DNA of 19,470 bases from Coriobacteriaceae bacterium (GCA_015062635.1 SUUF01000033.1:1-19470); one strand, 5' to 3'. Shown: positions 1-7,502, counted from the stretch's first letter. The notes: generated by a model from the sequence alone, not told the origin. A program made the numbers and translations.

Positions 1-371
1 CCGGCGAGCAGCAGGATGGTGAGGCGAATGGAGATGAAGATGGCCATCCGCACGCCCTCTTCGCTTATTTGGATGAAGCCCCATTGCGCGAGCACGGCAC
101 CGCCTTGCACCCAAAACAGGTTGAAGAGGGCCGTGAGCACGATGATGAACGAGAGCGGCAGGATCGAGAGGAACGCCTGTCCCAGGGGAACGCGCGCGAG
201 GAGGCACAGGACGAGCGTCGCGACAGCCACGATTCCCAGGGCGGGGAAGTTGGCCGCGTTGAACGTGATGACCATCCAGAAGATGACCCCGATGATTTTC
301 GTGCGCGGGTCGAGATTGTGAACGACGCTGTCCGCTTCCCAATAGCGGCCGAAGAGTGCTTGCTGTGCCAT
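1..371 (-). CDS. ecfT: Energy-coupling factor transporter transmembrane protein EcfT (N-terminal part)
   Basis: The reading frame opens with ATG at 371 and continues without a stop to the window edge, giving the first 123 residues. It begins MAQQALFGRYWEADS, followed by the LDPRTKI motif near residues 21-27 that is typical of EcfT/CbiQ. Hydrophobic segments follow (IIGVIFWMVITF, LGIVAVATLVLCLLA, ILPLSFIIVLTALFNLFW), each fitting a membrane helix. In this family EcfT is the integral membrane scaffold that couples the two ATPases to the substrate-binding S component. The start lies 3 nt beyond the ecfA2 stop, so it is almost certainly the last gene of the ribU-ecfA1-ecfA2-ecfT operon. The C-terminal coupling helices with the Ala-Arg-Gly motifs lie outside the window. 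Confidence 0.88.
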   Translation of the reverse strand, partial: MAQQALFGRYWEADSVVHNLDPRTKIIGVIFWMVITFNAANFPALGIVAVATLVLCLLARVPLGQAFLSILPLSFIIVLTALFNLFWVQGGAVLAQWGFIQISEEGVRMAIFISIRLTILLLA

Positions 372-374
372 GGG

Positions 375-1301
375 CTACTCCGCTTCGGCCTGGCGGTATC
401 GAAGGGCGATGGCATCCGCCAGCGAATCGAGCGTGGGCAGGCCGTCGGGTTGCGCGAGGGTAACGCCCCGCTTGGCAAGGTTGTTGGCAAGCGAGACCGC
501 TTGCGGCACGCCCAAGCCGATGGCGCGCATGCCTGCCTCGTCGGCGAAGACCTCGTCGGGGGTGCCGAGCGCGTGCATGTGGCCGTTGTTCAACACGAGG
601 ATGCGGTCGCAGAGCTGTGCGAGGTCGTCCATGTTATGCGAGACGATGGCGACGGTGAGCCACTGTTCGCGATGCAATTCCACCACGAGGTCGAGGAACG
701 AGCGCTTCGCCTTCGGGTCGAGGCCCGCCACCGGCTCATCGAGGATGAGCGTCGTGGGCCGCATGGCCAAGACGCCGGCGAATGCCACGCGGCGTTGCTG
801 GCCGCCGGAAAGCGCGAAGGGGTTGCGGCTTCCAAGAGCGTCGACGTCGAGGTGCACCATCGCAAGGCCCTCGCGCACGCGGGCGTCCACTTCCTCGGCG
901 GAAAGCCCCAGGTTGCGCGGCCCGAACGCGACGTCTTCATATACCGTGGCGGCAAAGAGCTGCCGCTCGGGATACTGGAACACCACGCCCACGTCACGGC
1001 GCGCCTCGTTTGCGGCTTTCTTGTCGGCCAGGTTGTGGCCGTTTGCATACACGGTGCCGTAGGTGGGCTGAAGCAGGCCGTTTGCCAGCTGGATGAGGGT
1101 GCTCTTGCCGCTGCCGGTATGCCCGGCGATGCCGAACAGCTCGCCGTCTTCCAAGCGGAAGCTCAGGTCGGCAAGCGCCCAGCGGTCATCGGGCGAACGG
1201 CCCCAATCGGCGGGAGGCATCTCGGCGGACCCCGAGCGCCCCTTGCGGCGGCTGCGTTTCACCGCTTCATAGGTGAAGGACACGCTTTCGAATTCGATCA
1301 T
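375..1301 (-). CDS. ecfA2: ECF transporter ATPase EcfA2
   Basis: This 308-aa ABC ATPase powers vitamin uptake as half of the EcfA1-EcfA2 pair. The sequence shows Walker A GHTGSGKST (60-68), a Q-loop with QYPERQLF (109-116), signature LSGGQ (164-168), Walker B LILDEP (185-190) and the switch SH (221-222). The YPE-QLF form of the Q-loop is characteristic of EcfA2 rather than EcfA1. The start codon overlaps the ecfA1 stop (ATGA), indicating translational coupling. One oddity is a basic and proline-rich insertion of roughly 28 residues (about 14-41, including KRSRRKGRSGS) between the first strand and the WALADLSF strand, where most EcfA proteins have a short turn. All catalytic motifs are intact, so it should be active. 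Confidence 0.9.
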   Translation of the reverse strand: MIEFESVSFTYEAVKRSRRKGRSGSAEMPPADWGRSPDDRWALADLSFRLEDGELFGIAGHTGSGKSTLIQLANGLLQPTYGTVYANGHNLADKKAANEARRDVGVVFQYPERQLFAATVYEDVAFGPRNLGLSAEEVDARVREGLAMVHLDVDALGSRNPFALSGGQQRRVAFAGVLAMRPTTLILDEPVAGLDPKAKRSFLDLVVELHREQWLTVAIVSHNMDDLAQLCDRILVLNNGHMHALGTPDEVFADEAGMRAIGLGVPQAVSLANNLAKRGVTLAQPDGLPTLDSLADAIALRYRQAEAE

Positions 1302-2140
1302 CGCGCCTCACCTCCATGCAGGAGCCCCGCCAGCTCTTCCTCGAGCTCGGCTGCGTCAACGTGCGTATGCACGGGAACGCCCCGCTCTTGAAGCGCGCGG
1401 CTCATCGTGACGGCGAAGGGAACCTCGAGCGAAAGGCGTTCGAGCACTTCGAATTGCGTGAGCACCTCTTCCGGCGTCCCTTCGAGGGCGATGTGCCCGC
1501 CGTCGAGCACGACGATGCGGTCGGCAAGCGCCGCCTCCTCCATGAAATGCGTGATGACGATGATGGTGAGGCCGGCATCGTTGAGCTCGCGGCACACGCG
1601 CATCAACCCGGCGCGTCCGCGCGGATCGAGCATCGCGCTCGCCTCGTCGAAGACGAGGATTTTCGGCTCCATGGCAAGCACGCCCGCGACGGCGACGCGT
1701 TGCTTTTGCCCGCCGGAAAGGTTTGCGGTCTCGCGCGTCTCGAACCCCTGCAGGCCGACCTGCTTCAAGGCGGCGGTCACGCGCTGCCGCAGCTCTTCGG
1801 TGGGCACGCCGAGGTTTTCGGGCCCGAAGGCGACGTCGTTCTCGATGACGCTTGCCACGATCTGGTCGTCGGGATTTTGGAAGACCATGCCCGCGTTGCT
1901 GCGGATGATGTAGGCATTGGCCGGGTCGGCAGTATCGTATCCGAGCACGTGCACCGAGCCCGCATCGGGCGCCAGCAGTGCGTTGACATGCTTGGCAAAC
2001 GTGGACTTGCCGCTTCCGTTTCCGCCGAGCACGCAGAGGAATTCCCCTTCGCGGACATTCAGCGTTATGCCTTCAAATGCGTTGGTCTTCCCATCGTACG
2101 TGAAAGCTGCGTCATTGAACTGGATTACGTATTCGGGCAT
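1298..2140 (-). CDS. ecfA1: ECF transporter ATPase EcfA1
   Basis: This 280-aa ABC ATPase is the partner of EcfA2 in the energy-coupling module. Visible motifs are Walker A GGNGSGKST (39-47), Q-loop QNPDDQ (88-93), which is the EcfA1-type form, signature LSGGQ (141-145), Walker B ILVFDE (161-166) followed by a D-loop SAMLDP, and the switch histidine in ITHFMEE (about 198). It starts 18 nt after the S-component stop with a GGGGG-type ribosome site close to the ATG, and its stop overlaps the start of ecfA2 by 4 nt. The length is normal for the family. The call of A1 versus A2 rests on the Q-loop sequences and the gene order. Confidence 0.9.
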   Translation of the reverse strand: MPEYVIQFNDAAFTYDGKTNAFEGITLNVREGEFLCVLGGNGSGKSTFAKHVNALLAPDAGSVHVLGYDTADPANAYIIRSNAGMVFQNPDDQIVASVIENDVAFGPENLGVPTEELRQRVTAALKQVGLQGFETRETANLSGGQKQRVAVAGVLAMEPKILVFDEASAMLDPRGRAGLMRVCRELNDAGLTIIVITHFMEEAALADRIVVLDGGHIALEGTPEEVLTQFEVLERLSLEVPFAVTMSRALQERGVPVHTHVDAAELEEELAGLLHGGEAR

Positions 2141-2158
2141 CGGTCCCCCTGTGCGAGC

Positions 2159-2743
2159 TTAACGGCCCCGCACCTGGTTCTTTTCCGGCGTGATGAGGTT
2201 CGAGATGCTCTTGTACACAATGCCGGTGAGGATGCTCACCACGATGGCCTTGATGATGTTGAAGGGCAGGATGGCGGGCACGATGAGCCCGACGACGGCG
2301 TCGAAGGGGATGCCGTAGAACATCGGGTCGATGATGAGGTTGGCTACGATGGCGGCCACGACCAGCAGGACGGCGGAGATGACCATGCCGGTGACGGCGC
2401 CCTTGAACGTGCGGTTGCGCTGGTAGATGGCGGAAGCCGGCAGGATGAACGCGCAGGCCACGATGATGTTCATGATGGCGCCCACCCAGTTGCCGTCGAT
2501 GGCGGCGTGCGCCACGGCATAGACGATGCCCACGAGGATGCCGGGGCCGGCGCCGTAGGCGAAGCCGACGACCGCGGCCGGGACGAGCGCGATGTCGAGC
2601 TTCAGGAACGAGGCGGCGGGCATGATGGGGAACTCGATGAAGCTGAGCAGGATGGCGATGGCGCCCATGAGGGCCATCGTGACGAGTTGCTTCGTGCTCC
2701 AGCGATTGGTGTTCTGGAATTGCAGGTCGTTGTTAGCAGGCAT
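2159..2743 (-). CDS. ribU: ECF transporter S component, RibU-like (riboflavin)
   Basis: This is a membrane substrate-binding (S) component of 194 aa if started at ATG 2743, which has an AGGGAG ribosome site 7 nt upstream. An in-frame ATG at 2839 would add 32 polar residues and lacks support. Residues 12-17 (STKQLV) precede about six hydrophobic helices. The segment FIEFPIMPAASFLKLDIALVPAAVVGF carries the FLKLD motif that is a hallmark of the RibU family (COG3601), and the first helix has the conserved small residues that contact EcfT. It is the first gene of a four-gene operon with its own ATPases and EcfT. A riboflavin substrate is inferred from family resemblance; a related flavin or another vitamin cannot be excluded. 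No FMN riboswitch fits in the short leader. Confidence 0.8.
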   Translation of the reverse strand: MPANNDLQFQNTNRWSTKQLVTMALMGAIAILLSFIEFPIMPAASFLKLDIALVPAAVVGFAYGAGPGILVGIVYAVAHAAIDGNWVGAIMNIIVACAFILPASAIYQRNRTFKGAVTGMVISAVLLVVAAIVANLIIDPMFYGIPFDAVVGLIVPAILPFNIIKAIVVSILTGIVYKSISNLITPEKNQVRGR

Positions 2744-2774
2744 GTTCGCTCCCTGGTGAAGACAATAATCTCGG

Positions 2775-2785
2775 CGATTATACCC
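2775..2785 (-). promoter_or_regulatory. Candidate -10 element for the ribU-ecf operon
   Basis: The minus strand reads GGGTATAATCG with a perfect TATAAT at 2782-2777, about 34 nt upstream of the ribU start. No good -35 is visible at 16-18 nt spacing, so this is a moderate call based on the -10 alone. Confidence 0.45.
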
Positions 2786-2855
2786 TAAGACGACTGGCAT
2801 GGGCGTGTCGCTGCGATGCGCGGCGGAGGTTTGGGGCACTATTGCCGATGTGCGG

Positions 2856-3998
2856 TTACTTCAGGTGCCAGGCGATGAGGTAGTCGGCCACCTCGCCATA
2901 CGATTTCACGCCCGATTCCTCTGAAAACGTTTTCAGGTAGGCGTCGTTGACGGCGACGCCCACATCTTCGGCGGGTCCTTCGTATGCCTGATAGTGCTCT
3001 GCCGTGCAATAGCGATCGAAGAGCACGAGCCGCGCCCCGTAGGTTTTCGTGTTCGAGGGATCAACTTCGGCGCCGATGGCCGTTTCGATGAGGCTTTGCG
3101 CACGTTGCGGGTAGTTGGCGGCAAGTGCGTTCAAGCAGTAGCAGAACGCCTCGTAATACCCGGAATATGCGAAGCGCACGTCGTCGCTGGCTTCGCATGC
3201 CAGGAACCCGGCGAAATTGGCTTCCTGCTCGCTCGCGATGCCCAGGCGATGCGCGGCTTCGTGGCACATGATGAACGGTTCTTCGGCGATCGCGATGTTC
3301 GATGGCACGTTGGCCTCGCCGGTGAAGGGCCAGAAGATGCCCGTGTGGCCGGAATAGAGAAGGGGCTCGCCGGCCACGAGGAGCTCCTTGACCGGCGCCG
3401 TGCTGCCTTCGAAGAGGGGGTATGTACTTGAGAGCGGTTCATAGCCGGCGCCGGCAATCGTGGCGAGTTCATGGAAATCCTGCCGTTCGAGCGTCATGTC
3501 CTCATCGCGCGGCACCTGCGCTGCGAGGGCGCCGGCCTGCTCCAGATAGTAGGCAGTGGCGGCTTCGAGCTCGTCGGCGGAGTATTCGCGTATCTCGATT
3601 CCCAGCTCGTCGGAAAGCGGCGGCGCATAATGGTTCAACCCCCAAGCCCCCACCAGGAACAGCAGCATCGCCGCGACGATGATGCAGACGTTTGCGAGCC
3701 ACGCAACGAGCGAGCGTTTTTTCACCAGGCAGAACACGAACGTGGCCACCAGCGCTATGGCCAGGGGAATGGCCAGGATATCCCACAGCGAGAAGGGGGC
3801 GATGCCCGATAGGGCGGCGAGCGCGCCTTCGAGCCCTTTCGAGAAGGCCCGGTAGCCGGGGAAGAACGCGTTGCCCGCTTGTTGGAAGATCGCCATGAGC
3901 CCGCCGGCGGCAACGAGCAATCCTCCCGCTATGCAAAAGCGCGGCCATAACCGAGCTGGTCTCGATGGTGCTGCGTTATGTGCATTCGAGGCGTTCAT
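2856..3998 (-). CDS. DUF3810 family membrane protein with HExxH metallopeptidase-like motif
   Basis: The preferred start is ATG 3998 (380 aa, MNASNAHNAAPS). Upstream in-frame starts at 4034 and 4082 exist, but the latter falls inside the hairpin that ends the preceding operon. Three hydrophobic segments follow (FCIAGGLLVAAGGLMAIF, ILAIPLAIALVATFVFCLV, NVCIIVAAMLLFLVGAWGL), then a large domain outside the membrane. This domain contains CHEAAHRLG followed by SEQEANF, that is HExxH plus a downstream Glu-Asn pair, the arrangement seen in DUF3810. The motif suggests zinc binding, but no activity is established for this family as far as I know. It stands alone between the phosphate and vitamin transporter operons on the same strand. 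The ribosome site (AGG) is weak, so the start is uncertain. Confidence 0.75.
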   Translation of the reverse strand: MNASNAHNAAPSRPARLWPRFCIAGGLLVAAGGLMAIFQQAGNAFFPGYRAFSKGLEGALAALSGIAPFSLWDILAIPLAIALVATFVFCLVKKRSLVAWLANVCIIVAAMLLFLVGAWGLNHYAPPLSDELGIEIREYSADELEAATAYYLEQAGALAAQVPRDEDMTLERQDFHELATIAGAGYEPLSSTYPLFEGSTAPVKELLVAGEPLLYSGHTGIFWPFTGEANVPSNIAIAEEPFIMCHEAAHRLGIASEQEANFAGFLACEASDDVRFAYSGYYEAFCYCLNALAANYPQRAQSLIETAIGAEVDPSNTKTYGARLVLFDRYCTAEHYQAYEGPAEDVGVAVNDAYLKTFSEESGVKSYGEVADYLIAWHLK

Positions 3999-4047
3999 GA
4001 GCCTATTGTGGCAAAACAACGCGCGGTTTTCCATGCGGGAACGAAAT

Positions 4048-4080
4048 GCCCGGCCACCTGCTGAAGGACGGTGGCCGGGC
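4048..4080 (-). terminator. Hairpin terminator after the phosphate transporter operon
   Basis: A perfect 11-bp stem, GCCCGGCCACC (4048-4058) pairing with GGTGGCCGGGC (4070-4080), with an 11-nt loop, lies 55 nt past the DUF47 stop. On the minus strand it is followed by ATTTCG, a poor T-tract, so efficiency is uncertain. Confidence 0.6.
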
Positions 4081-4134
4081 ATTGAAGTCGGGGGGTGGGG
4101 CAGGCGCTTTGCAACGCCTGCCCATGGGTTGGGA

Positions 4135-4776
4135 TTACGAATTCTTCAGGATGATGTTGCCCATGAGGGCGGCCGTCTCGTCGATGCGGTCGGCGCAGTT
4201 CTCGACGTGCTCGAAGATGTCGGACCACACCATCAGGCGCACGGGGTTCTCGTGCTCTTCGGTGTACAGGCGGCGCATCGTCTGCATGTAGGCCTCGTCG
4301 GCGTCTTCTTCGACAGTGTTCACCTTCTCCATGTGCTCGATGAAGGCGCCGAATTTCTTGAAGCTCTGGAATTCGCCCATGGCCTCGAGCAGGATGCCGG
4401 TCGACTTTTGCAGCAATTCAGCCAGCGGGATGAGGTCGGGGTGCATGAATCGCACATCGAACATGTACAGGCGCTGGATGACCTCTTCGATGCTGTCGAC
4501 GATATCGTCGAGTGCGTTCGTGATCTCGATGATGTCGGTTCGGTCGAACGGCGTGACGAAGTCGACGTCGATGGCATGCAGCACGGCATGGTTGATGTTG
4601 TCGGCTTCGTGCTCGATTTCGTGCGCGCGGGGCAGGTAATCGGCGATGTCGGCCGCCGTCGTGAAATTCTGCGCGACTTCGAGCAGCAGCGAAGACTCCT
4701 TATGCGCGAGTTCCGCCTGCGTTTGGAATGCCACGTAGTAATCGAGTTTCGATTTGCCTACCTTGGTCTTTGCCAT
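4135..4776 (-). CDS. DUF47 / PhoU-like accessory protein of PiT phosphate transporter
   Basis: This 213-aa, mostly helical, acidic protein belongs to the DUF47 (PhoU-like, COG1392) family. The sequence shows two metal-binding E/D-rich motifs typical of PhoU-fold proteins, EIEHEADNINH (about 53-63) and FEHVENCADRID (about 188-199), plus VNTVEEDADEAY between them. DUF47 proteins are usually encoded next to PiT transporters and are thought to regulate them. Here it follows pitA by 54 nt on the same strand with a GGAGG ribosome site ahead of ATG 4776. It has the usual family length and intact motifs. It is cytoplasmic, with no signal peptide or membrane segment. Confidence 0.88.
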   Translation of the reverse strand: MAKTKVGKSKLDYYVAFQTQAELAHKESSLLLEVAQNFTTAADIADYLPRAHEIEHEADNINHAVLHAIDVDFVTPFDRTDIIEITNALDDIVDSIEEVIQRLYMFDVRFMHPDLIPLAELLQKSTGILLEAMGEFQSFKKFGAFIEHMEKVNTVEEDADEAYMQTMRRLYTEEHENPVRLMVWSDIFEHVENCADRIDETAALMGNIILKNS

Positions 4777-4830
4777 GTCAATCCTCCGTTTCGAAGCGGA
4801 TATGCGGGTGTCGACTCGAATATCCGGGGT

Positions 4831-5892
4831 TTACAAGATCATGAAGAAGATTTCTGCGAACAGCCATCCCATGAGGCCGCAGCAGGGGAAGGTGAAAATC
4901 CAGGTGAGCACCATGTCCCACGCCAAGCTCCATTTCACGGCGCGGGCGCGTCGGGCGGCGCCGACGCCCATGATGGCGGTGGTGTTCGCGTGGGTGGTGG
5001 AAACCGGCATGCCGGTGAACGTGGCGGTGATGAGGCAGAGCACCGAGCTGGCGGAAGCCGCGCAGCCCTGGTACGGCTCGAGCTTCGTGATGTTCATGCC
5101 CACATTCTTGATGATGCGCTCGCCGCCGATGGCCGTGCCCGAACCCATGAAGATGGCCACCATGAGCATGAGCCAGACGGGCATGCCCGAAAGGTCGGCT
5201 GCGCCCGAAACGTCGTTGCCGAGCGAAAGCGCGATGGCGAGCACGAGGATCGAGAGGAATTTCTGACCGTCCTGCGCGCCGTGCATGAAAGCGGCAGCGG
5301 CAGATGTGGCGATCTGCGCATAGCGGAATCCCTTGTCGACCTGACGGCGTCCTGCCTGCGTGAGGCCGGCTTGGATGCCCTTCGCACCGAGCCAGCCCAA
5401 ACCGAAGCCCATGAAGGTCGAGAGCAAGATGCCGTAGATGACCTTCGCCCATTCGGCTCCGTTGACGCCGGCGATGCCGCCTTGCAACGCGATGGCGGCG
5501 CCGGTGAGGCCCGCGATGAGGCTATGGCTTTGCGAGGCGGGCAGGCCGAACCACCAGGCGGCCACGCCCCACACGATGATGGCGACCATCGCGGCGAGCA
5601 CGGCGACGAGGGCGGTATGCGAATCGCCCCCGAAATCGACCATGTTGAAGATGGTGTCGGCGACCGCCGTATTGAACATGCTGATGACGATGAGCCCGAT
5701 GAAGTTGCAGCTTGCGGCCATGAGGATGGCGTGCCGCGGTTTCATGCTGCGCGTCGAGACGACGGTCGAGATTGCGTTTGGCGCATCGGTGGCACCGTTC
5801 ACGACGATAATGACGAGATTCAAGATGACGACGACGGTCATCATCGGCTCCTGGACGAGGAGCGTGAGGAACGTACCGAAATCGAAGTCCAC
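4831..5892 (-). CDS. pitA: PiT-family inorganic phosphate transporter
   Basis: This 353-aa integral membrane protein is of the PiT family (inorganic phosphate with cation symport). It starts at GTG 5892 with GGGGAAGG 5-6 nt upstream. The two family repeats are visible. The first has NGATDAPNA (32-40) and LPASQSHS (117-124). The second has FMHGAQDGQK (202-211) and MPVSTTHANT (295-304). The usual GANDxxNA signature of the first repeat reads GATDAPNA here, with Thr for the Asn. About ten hydrophobic helices can be traced. It is co-transcribed with the DUF47 partner downstream. A hairpin and a CTGAG direct-repeat box lie upstream, suggesting regulated expression, plausibly by the neighbouring two-component system. 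Confidence 0.9.
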   Translation of the reverse strand: MDFDFGTFLTLLVQEPMMTVVVILNLVIIVVNGATDAPNAISTVVSTRSMKPRHAILMAASCNFIGLIVISMFNTAVADTIFNMVDFGGDSHTALVAVLAAMVAIIVWGVAAWWFGLPASQSHSLIAGLTGAAIALQGGIAGVNGAEWAKVIYGILLSTFMGFGLGWLGAKGIQAGLTQAGRRQVDKGFRYAQIATSAAAAFMHGAQDGQKFLSILVLAIALSLGNDVSGAADLSGMPVWLMLMVAIFMGSGTAIGGERIIKNVGMNITKLEPYQGCAASASSVLCLITATFTGMPVSTTHANTTAIMGVGAARRARAVKWSLAWDMVLTWIFTFPCCGLMGWLFAEIFFMIL

Positions 5893-5911
5893 AGAAGCCT
5901 TCCCCTAATTT

Positions 5912-5941
5912 GCCAACGGCCCCAGGGGTGGGGCCGTTGGC
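5912..5941 (-). other. Long perfect hairpin in the pitA leader
   Basis: GCCAACGGCCCC (5912-5923) pairs perfectly with GGGGCCGTTGGC (5930-5941) around a 6-nt loop. It sits 19 nt upstream of the pitA GTG. There is no T-tract on either strand, so it is not a standard terminator. It could act on the leader mRNA or stop read-through from the gene upstream. Confidence 0.5.
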
Positions 5942-5977
5942 TGTTATAAGATGCGGAGTCAATCCTATGGGGGAAAC

Positions 5978-5998
5978 CTGAGAATTATCTGAGAATGG
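5978..5998. promoter_or_regulatory. Direct-repeat box upstream of pitA (candidate OmpR/PhoB-type site)
   Basis: Plus-strand CTGAGAAT (5978-5985) recurs as CTGAGAAT (5989-5996), a period of exactly 11 bp, the spacing used by OmpR/PhoB-family dimers. The next possible minus-strand -10 is TAGGAT (5967-5962), about 10 nt downstream, an arrangement like activator boxes that replace the -35. A similar box occurs at 6739-6760 beside the response regulator gene. Confidence 0.5.
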
Positions 5999-6028
5999 AT
6001 CCCGGCGAGCACTTGACATCGCCGGGAT
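5999..6028 (-). terminator. Hairpin after the leucine-rich-repeat gene
   Basis: ATCCCGGCGA (5999-6008) pairs with TCGCCGGGAT (6019-6028), 17 nt past the stop of the minus-strand gene. There is no clear T-tract after it, so it may be a weak terminator or an mRNA-stabilising hairpin. Confidence 0.5.
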
Positions 6029-6044
6029 ATGCCTTCAGGCTTTG

Positions 6045-6650
6045 TTATTTCACGATTTTGGCGTCGCTGCGCAGCCCTTTGGCCTTCAGGGCCTTCTTAT
6101 AGAGTTTCTGATAGCTGGCGTTCGACTTGCCGCATTTCACCTTTACGCCGGAGACGCCGGCCTTGGCGAATGCCTTCGCGCCGATCTCCACGTCGTCAAG
6201 GTAGTAGCCCTTCTTGTTCTTCTCGATGTCGACGGCCTCACTCGCGCCCATGTTGATGGTCTTCAGCTTGCTGCATCCGTAAAAGGCCTTCGCCCAAATC
6301 TCGTCAACGTGCTTGCCGAGCGTGATGGCGGTTATCTTGTGGCCCTTCGTATTGTTGAACGCGTTCTTGCCGATGACCTCGACCTCGAAGCTTTCGCCCT
6401 TGTATTTCACGATGTTGATGACGGGTTTGGTGTTGCTCGAACCGTACTTCACCAAGATGACCTCGCCGATTTCGCTGCTGTTCTCATAGGCTTCGGTGAC
6501 CTTGTAGGTGTTGCCGTCTTTCTTGAACGTGTCGTTCACTCCGAGCGCCTGCGCCTGGCCGGCGCCGATGCCCATGAACGCCAGCGCGAGGACGAGGGCG
6601 ATTGCCGCCATTGCCGTGGTAGTTGCTATCCCGCGATATGCCTTGATCAT
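6045..6650 (-). CDS. Secreted BspA-type leucine-rich-repeat protein
   Basis: This 201-aa protein has a clear N-terminal signal peptide: basic MIKAYR, hydrophobic core TTAMAAIALVLALAFMGI, then AQALG, with probable cleavage near residues 35-37. The body contains degenerate LRR_5 (BspA-like) repeats such as VIGKNAFNNTKGHKITAITLG, IWAKAFYGCSKLKTINMG and IGAKAFAKAGVSGVKVKCG. A Lys-rich tail (SYQKLYKKALKAKGLRSDAKIVK) follows, common at the end of such proteins in gut Gram-positives. No anchor motif is visible, so it is probably released or loosely bound. The ribosome site AAGGAGGT is very strong. It is divergent from the response regulator and shares with it an intergenic region containing the CTGAG direct-repeat box, so it may belong to that regulon. 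Its ligand is unknown. Confidence 0.82.
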   Translation of the reverse strand: MIKAYRGIATTTAMAAIALVLALAFMGIGAGQAQALGVNDTFKKDGNTYKVTEAYENSSEIGEVILVKYGSSNTKPVINIVKYKGESFEVEVIGKNAFNNTKGHKITAITLGKHVDEIWAKAFYGCSKLKTINMGASEAVDIEKNKKGYYLDDVEIGAKAFAKAGVSGVKVKCGKSNASYQKLYKKALKAKGLRSDAKIVK

Positions 6651-6738
6651 CGGGGGACCTCCTTTTCCGCTGACGTATCGTGTCTACATGCATATAACCA
6701 TTTACCCATAAGGAACCGGTAAGAACAACGGCCACATT

Positions 6739-6760
6739 CTGAGGATAGCCTGAGAAACGG
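6739..6760. promoter_or_regulatory. Direct-repeat box between the LRR gene and the response regulator gene
   Basis: Plus-strand CTGAGGAT (6739-6746) and CTGAGAAA (6750-6757) repeat with an 11-bp period, matching the box at 5978-5998. It lies in the divergent intergenic region and could serve both genes. Candidate -10 elements on each side (plus TAATAT 6798-6803, minus TTATAT 6697-6692) are each about 41 nt away but are weak matches. Confidence 0.45.
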
Positions 6761-6830
6761 CTCGGCTTTGCCCAAATCGGCTCAGGTGAGGTTGTACTAA
6801 TATGGGTGTATCCGGGCAAGGAGGTGCACG

Positions 6831-7499
6831 ATGCGTATTCTCGTGGTGGAAGACGAGGCCAGGATGGCGACATATCTCGAGAAATGCCTCGTGGCCGAGG
6901 GTTTCGACGTGGACGTCGCCGGCGATGGCGAACTGGCGCTGGAACGGGCGCTTGCCGGGGGCTACGATGCCATTACCCTCGACATCATGCTCCCGAAGAT
7001 GAACGGCTACGCGGTGTGCCGCGAGCTGCGCAAGGCAGGCGTGGACGTTCCCATCCTGATGCTCACGGCGAAAGACGGCGAATACGATGAGGCCGATGCC
7101 CTCGATATCGGAGCGGATGATTTCCTGCGCAAGCCGTTCTCCGTGGTCGTGCTTGTCGCGCGTTTGCGTGCTCTGCTGCGTCGTGGCGAGGCCCGCTCGG
7201 CGACGCTCACGTTTTCCGATTTGTCGCTTTCGCCCAAATCGAAGTCGGTTTCGCGTGATGGCAGCGAGCTCGAGCTTACGCCGCGCGAGTTCGCGCTGAT
7301 GGAATACTTCCTATACAACGCCGGAAACACCCTCTCGAAGGCGCAGCTGCTCGAGCATGTGTGGGGTGCCGGTTTCGCCGGCGATCCGAACGTCGTCGAG
7401 GTGTATGTGGGCTATCTGCGCAAGAAGCTCGACTCCGTCCCCGGAAAGGCGCGCATCCAGACAGTGCGCGGCCGGGGCTATCGGCTGACGGAGGATTAA
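6831..7499 (+). CDS. OmpR-family two-component response regulator
   Basis: This 222-aa regulator has an N-terminal receiver domain (VVEDEAR acidic pocket at 5-11, phospho-acceptor D51 in TLDIMLP, T/A switch LMLTAKD at 77-82, conserved K101 in RKPF). A C-terminal winged-helix DNA-binding domain occupies about 125-220 and ends LDSVPGKARIQTVRGRGYRL. It starts with ATG after AGGAGG. The sensor kinase begins 3 nt after its stop, so the two form a pair. In this family the phosphorylated dimer binds direct repeats about 11 bp apart. Such a box lies upstream of the gene and of pitA, suggesting autoregulation and control of phosphate uptake; this is inference. It cannot be assigned to PhoB, CiaR or another subgroup from sequence alone. 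Confidence 0.92.
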   Translation: MRILVVEDEARMATYLEKCLVAEGFDVDVAGDGELALERALAGGYDAITLDIMLPKMNGYAVCRELRKAGVDVPILMLTAKDGEYDEADALDIGADDFLRKPFSVVVLVARLRALLRRGEARSATLTFSDLSLSPKSKSVSRDGSELELTPREFALMEYFLYNAGNTLSKAQLLEHVWGAGFAGDPNVVEVYVGYLRKKLDSVPGKARIQTVRGRGYRLTED

Positions 7500-7502
7500 C
7501 GG

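Noticed and set aside
1316..2788. 490-aa open frame on the plus strand
   Set aside because: It is antisense to ecfA1 and ribU, has an odd His/Asp-rich composition, no domain and no ribosome site; it is a GC-rich shadow frame.
2744..2839. N-terminal extension of the RibU-like protein from ATG 2839
   Set aside because: The extra 32 residues are polar and unlike the family, cover the likely promoter, and the ATG at 2743 has a good ribosome site.
2744..2855. FMN riboswitch ahead of the RibU-like gene
   Set aside because: Only about 110 nt separate the genes, the likely transcript start leaves about 30 nt, and the conserved FMN aptamer sequences are absent.
3871..5949. 692-aa open frame on the plus strand
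   Set aside because: It lies opposite the DUF3810, DUF47 and PiT genes, which have clear family motifs; its composition is typical of an antisense shadow.
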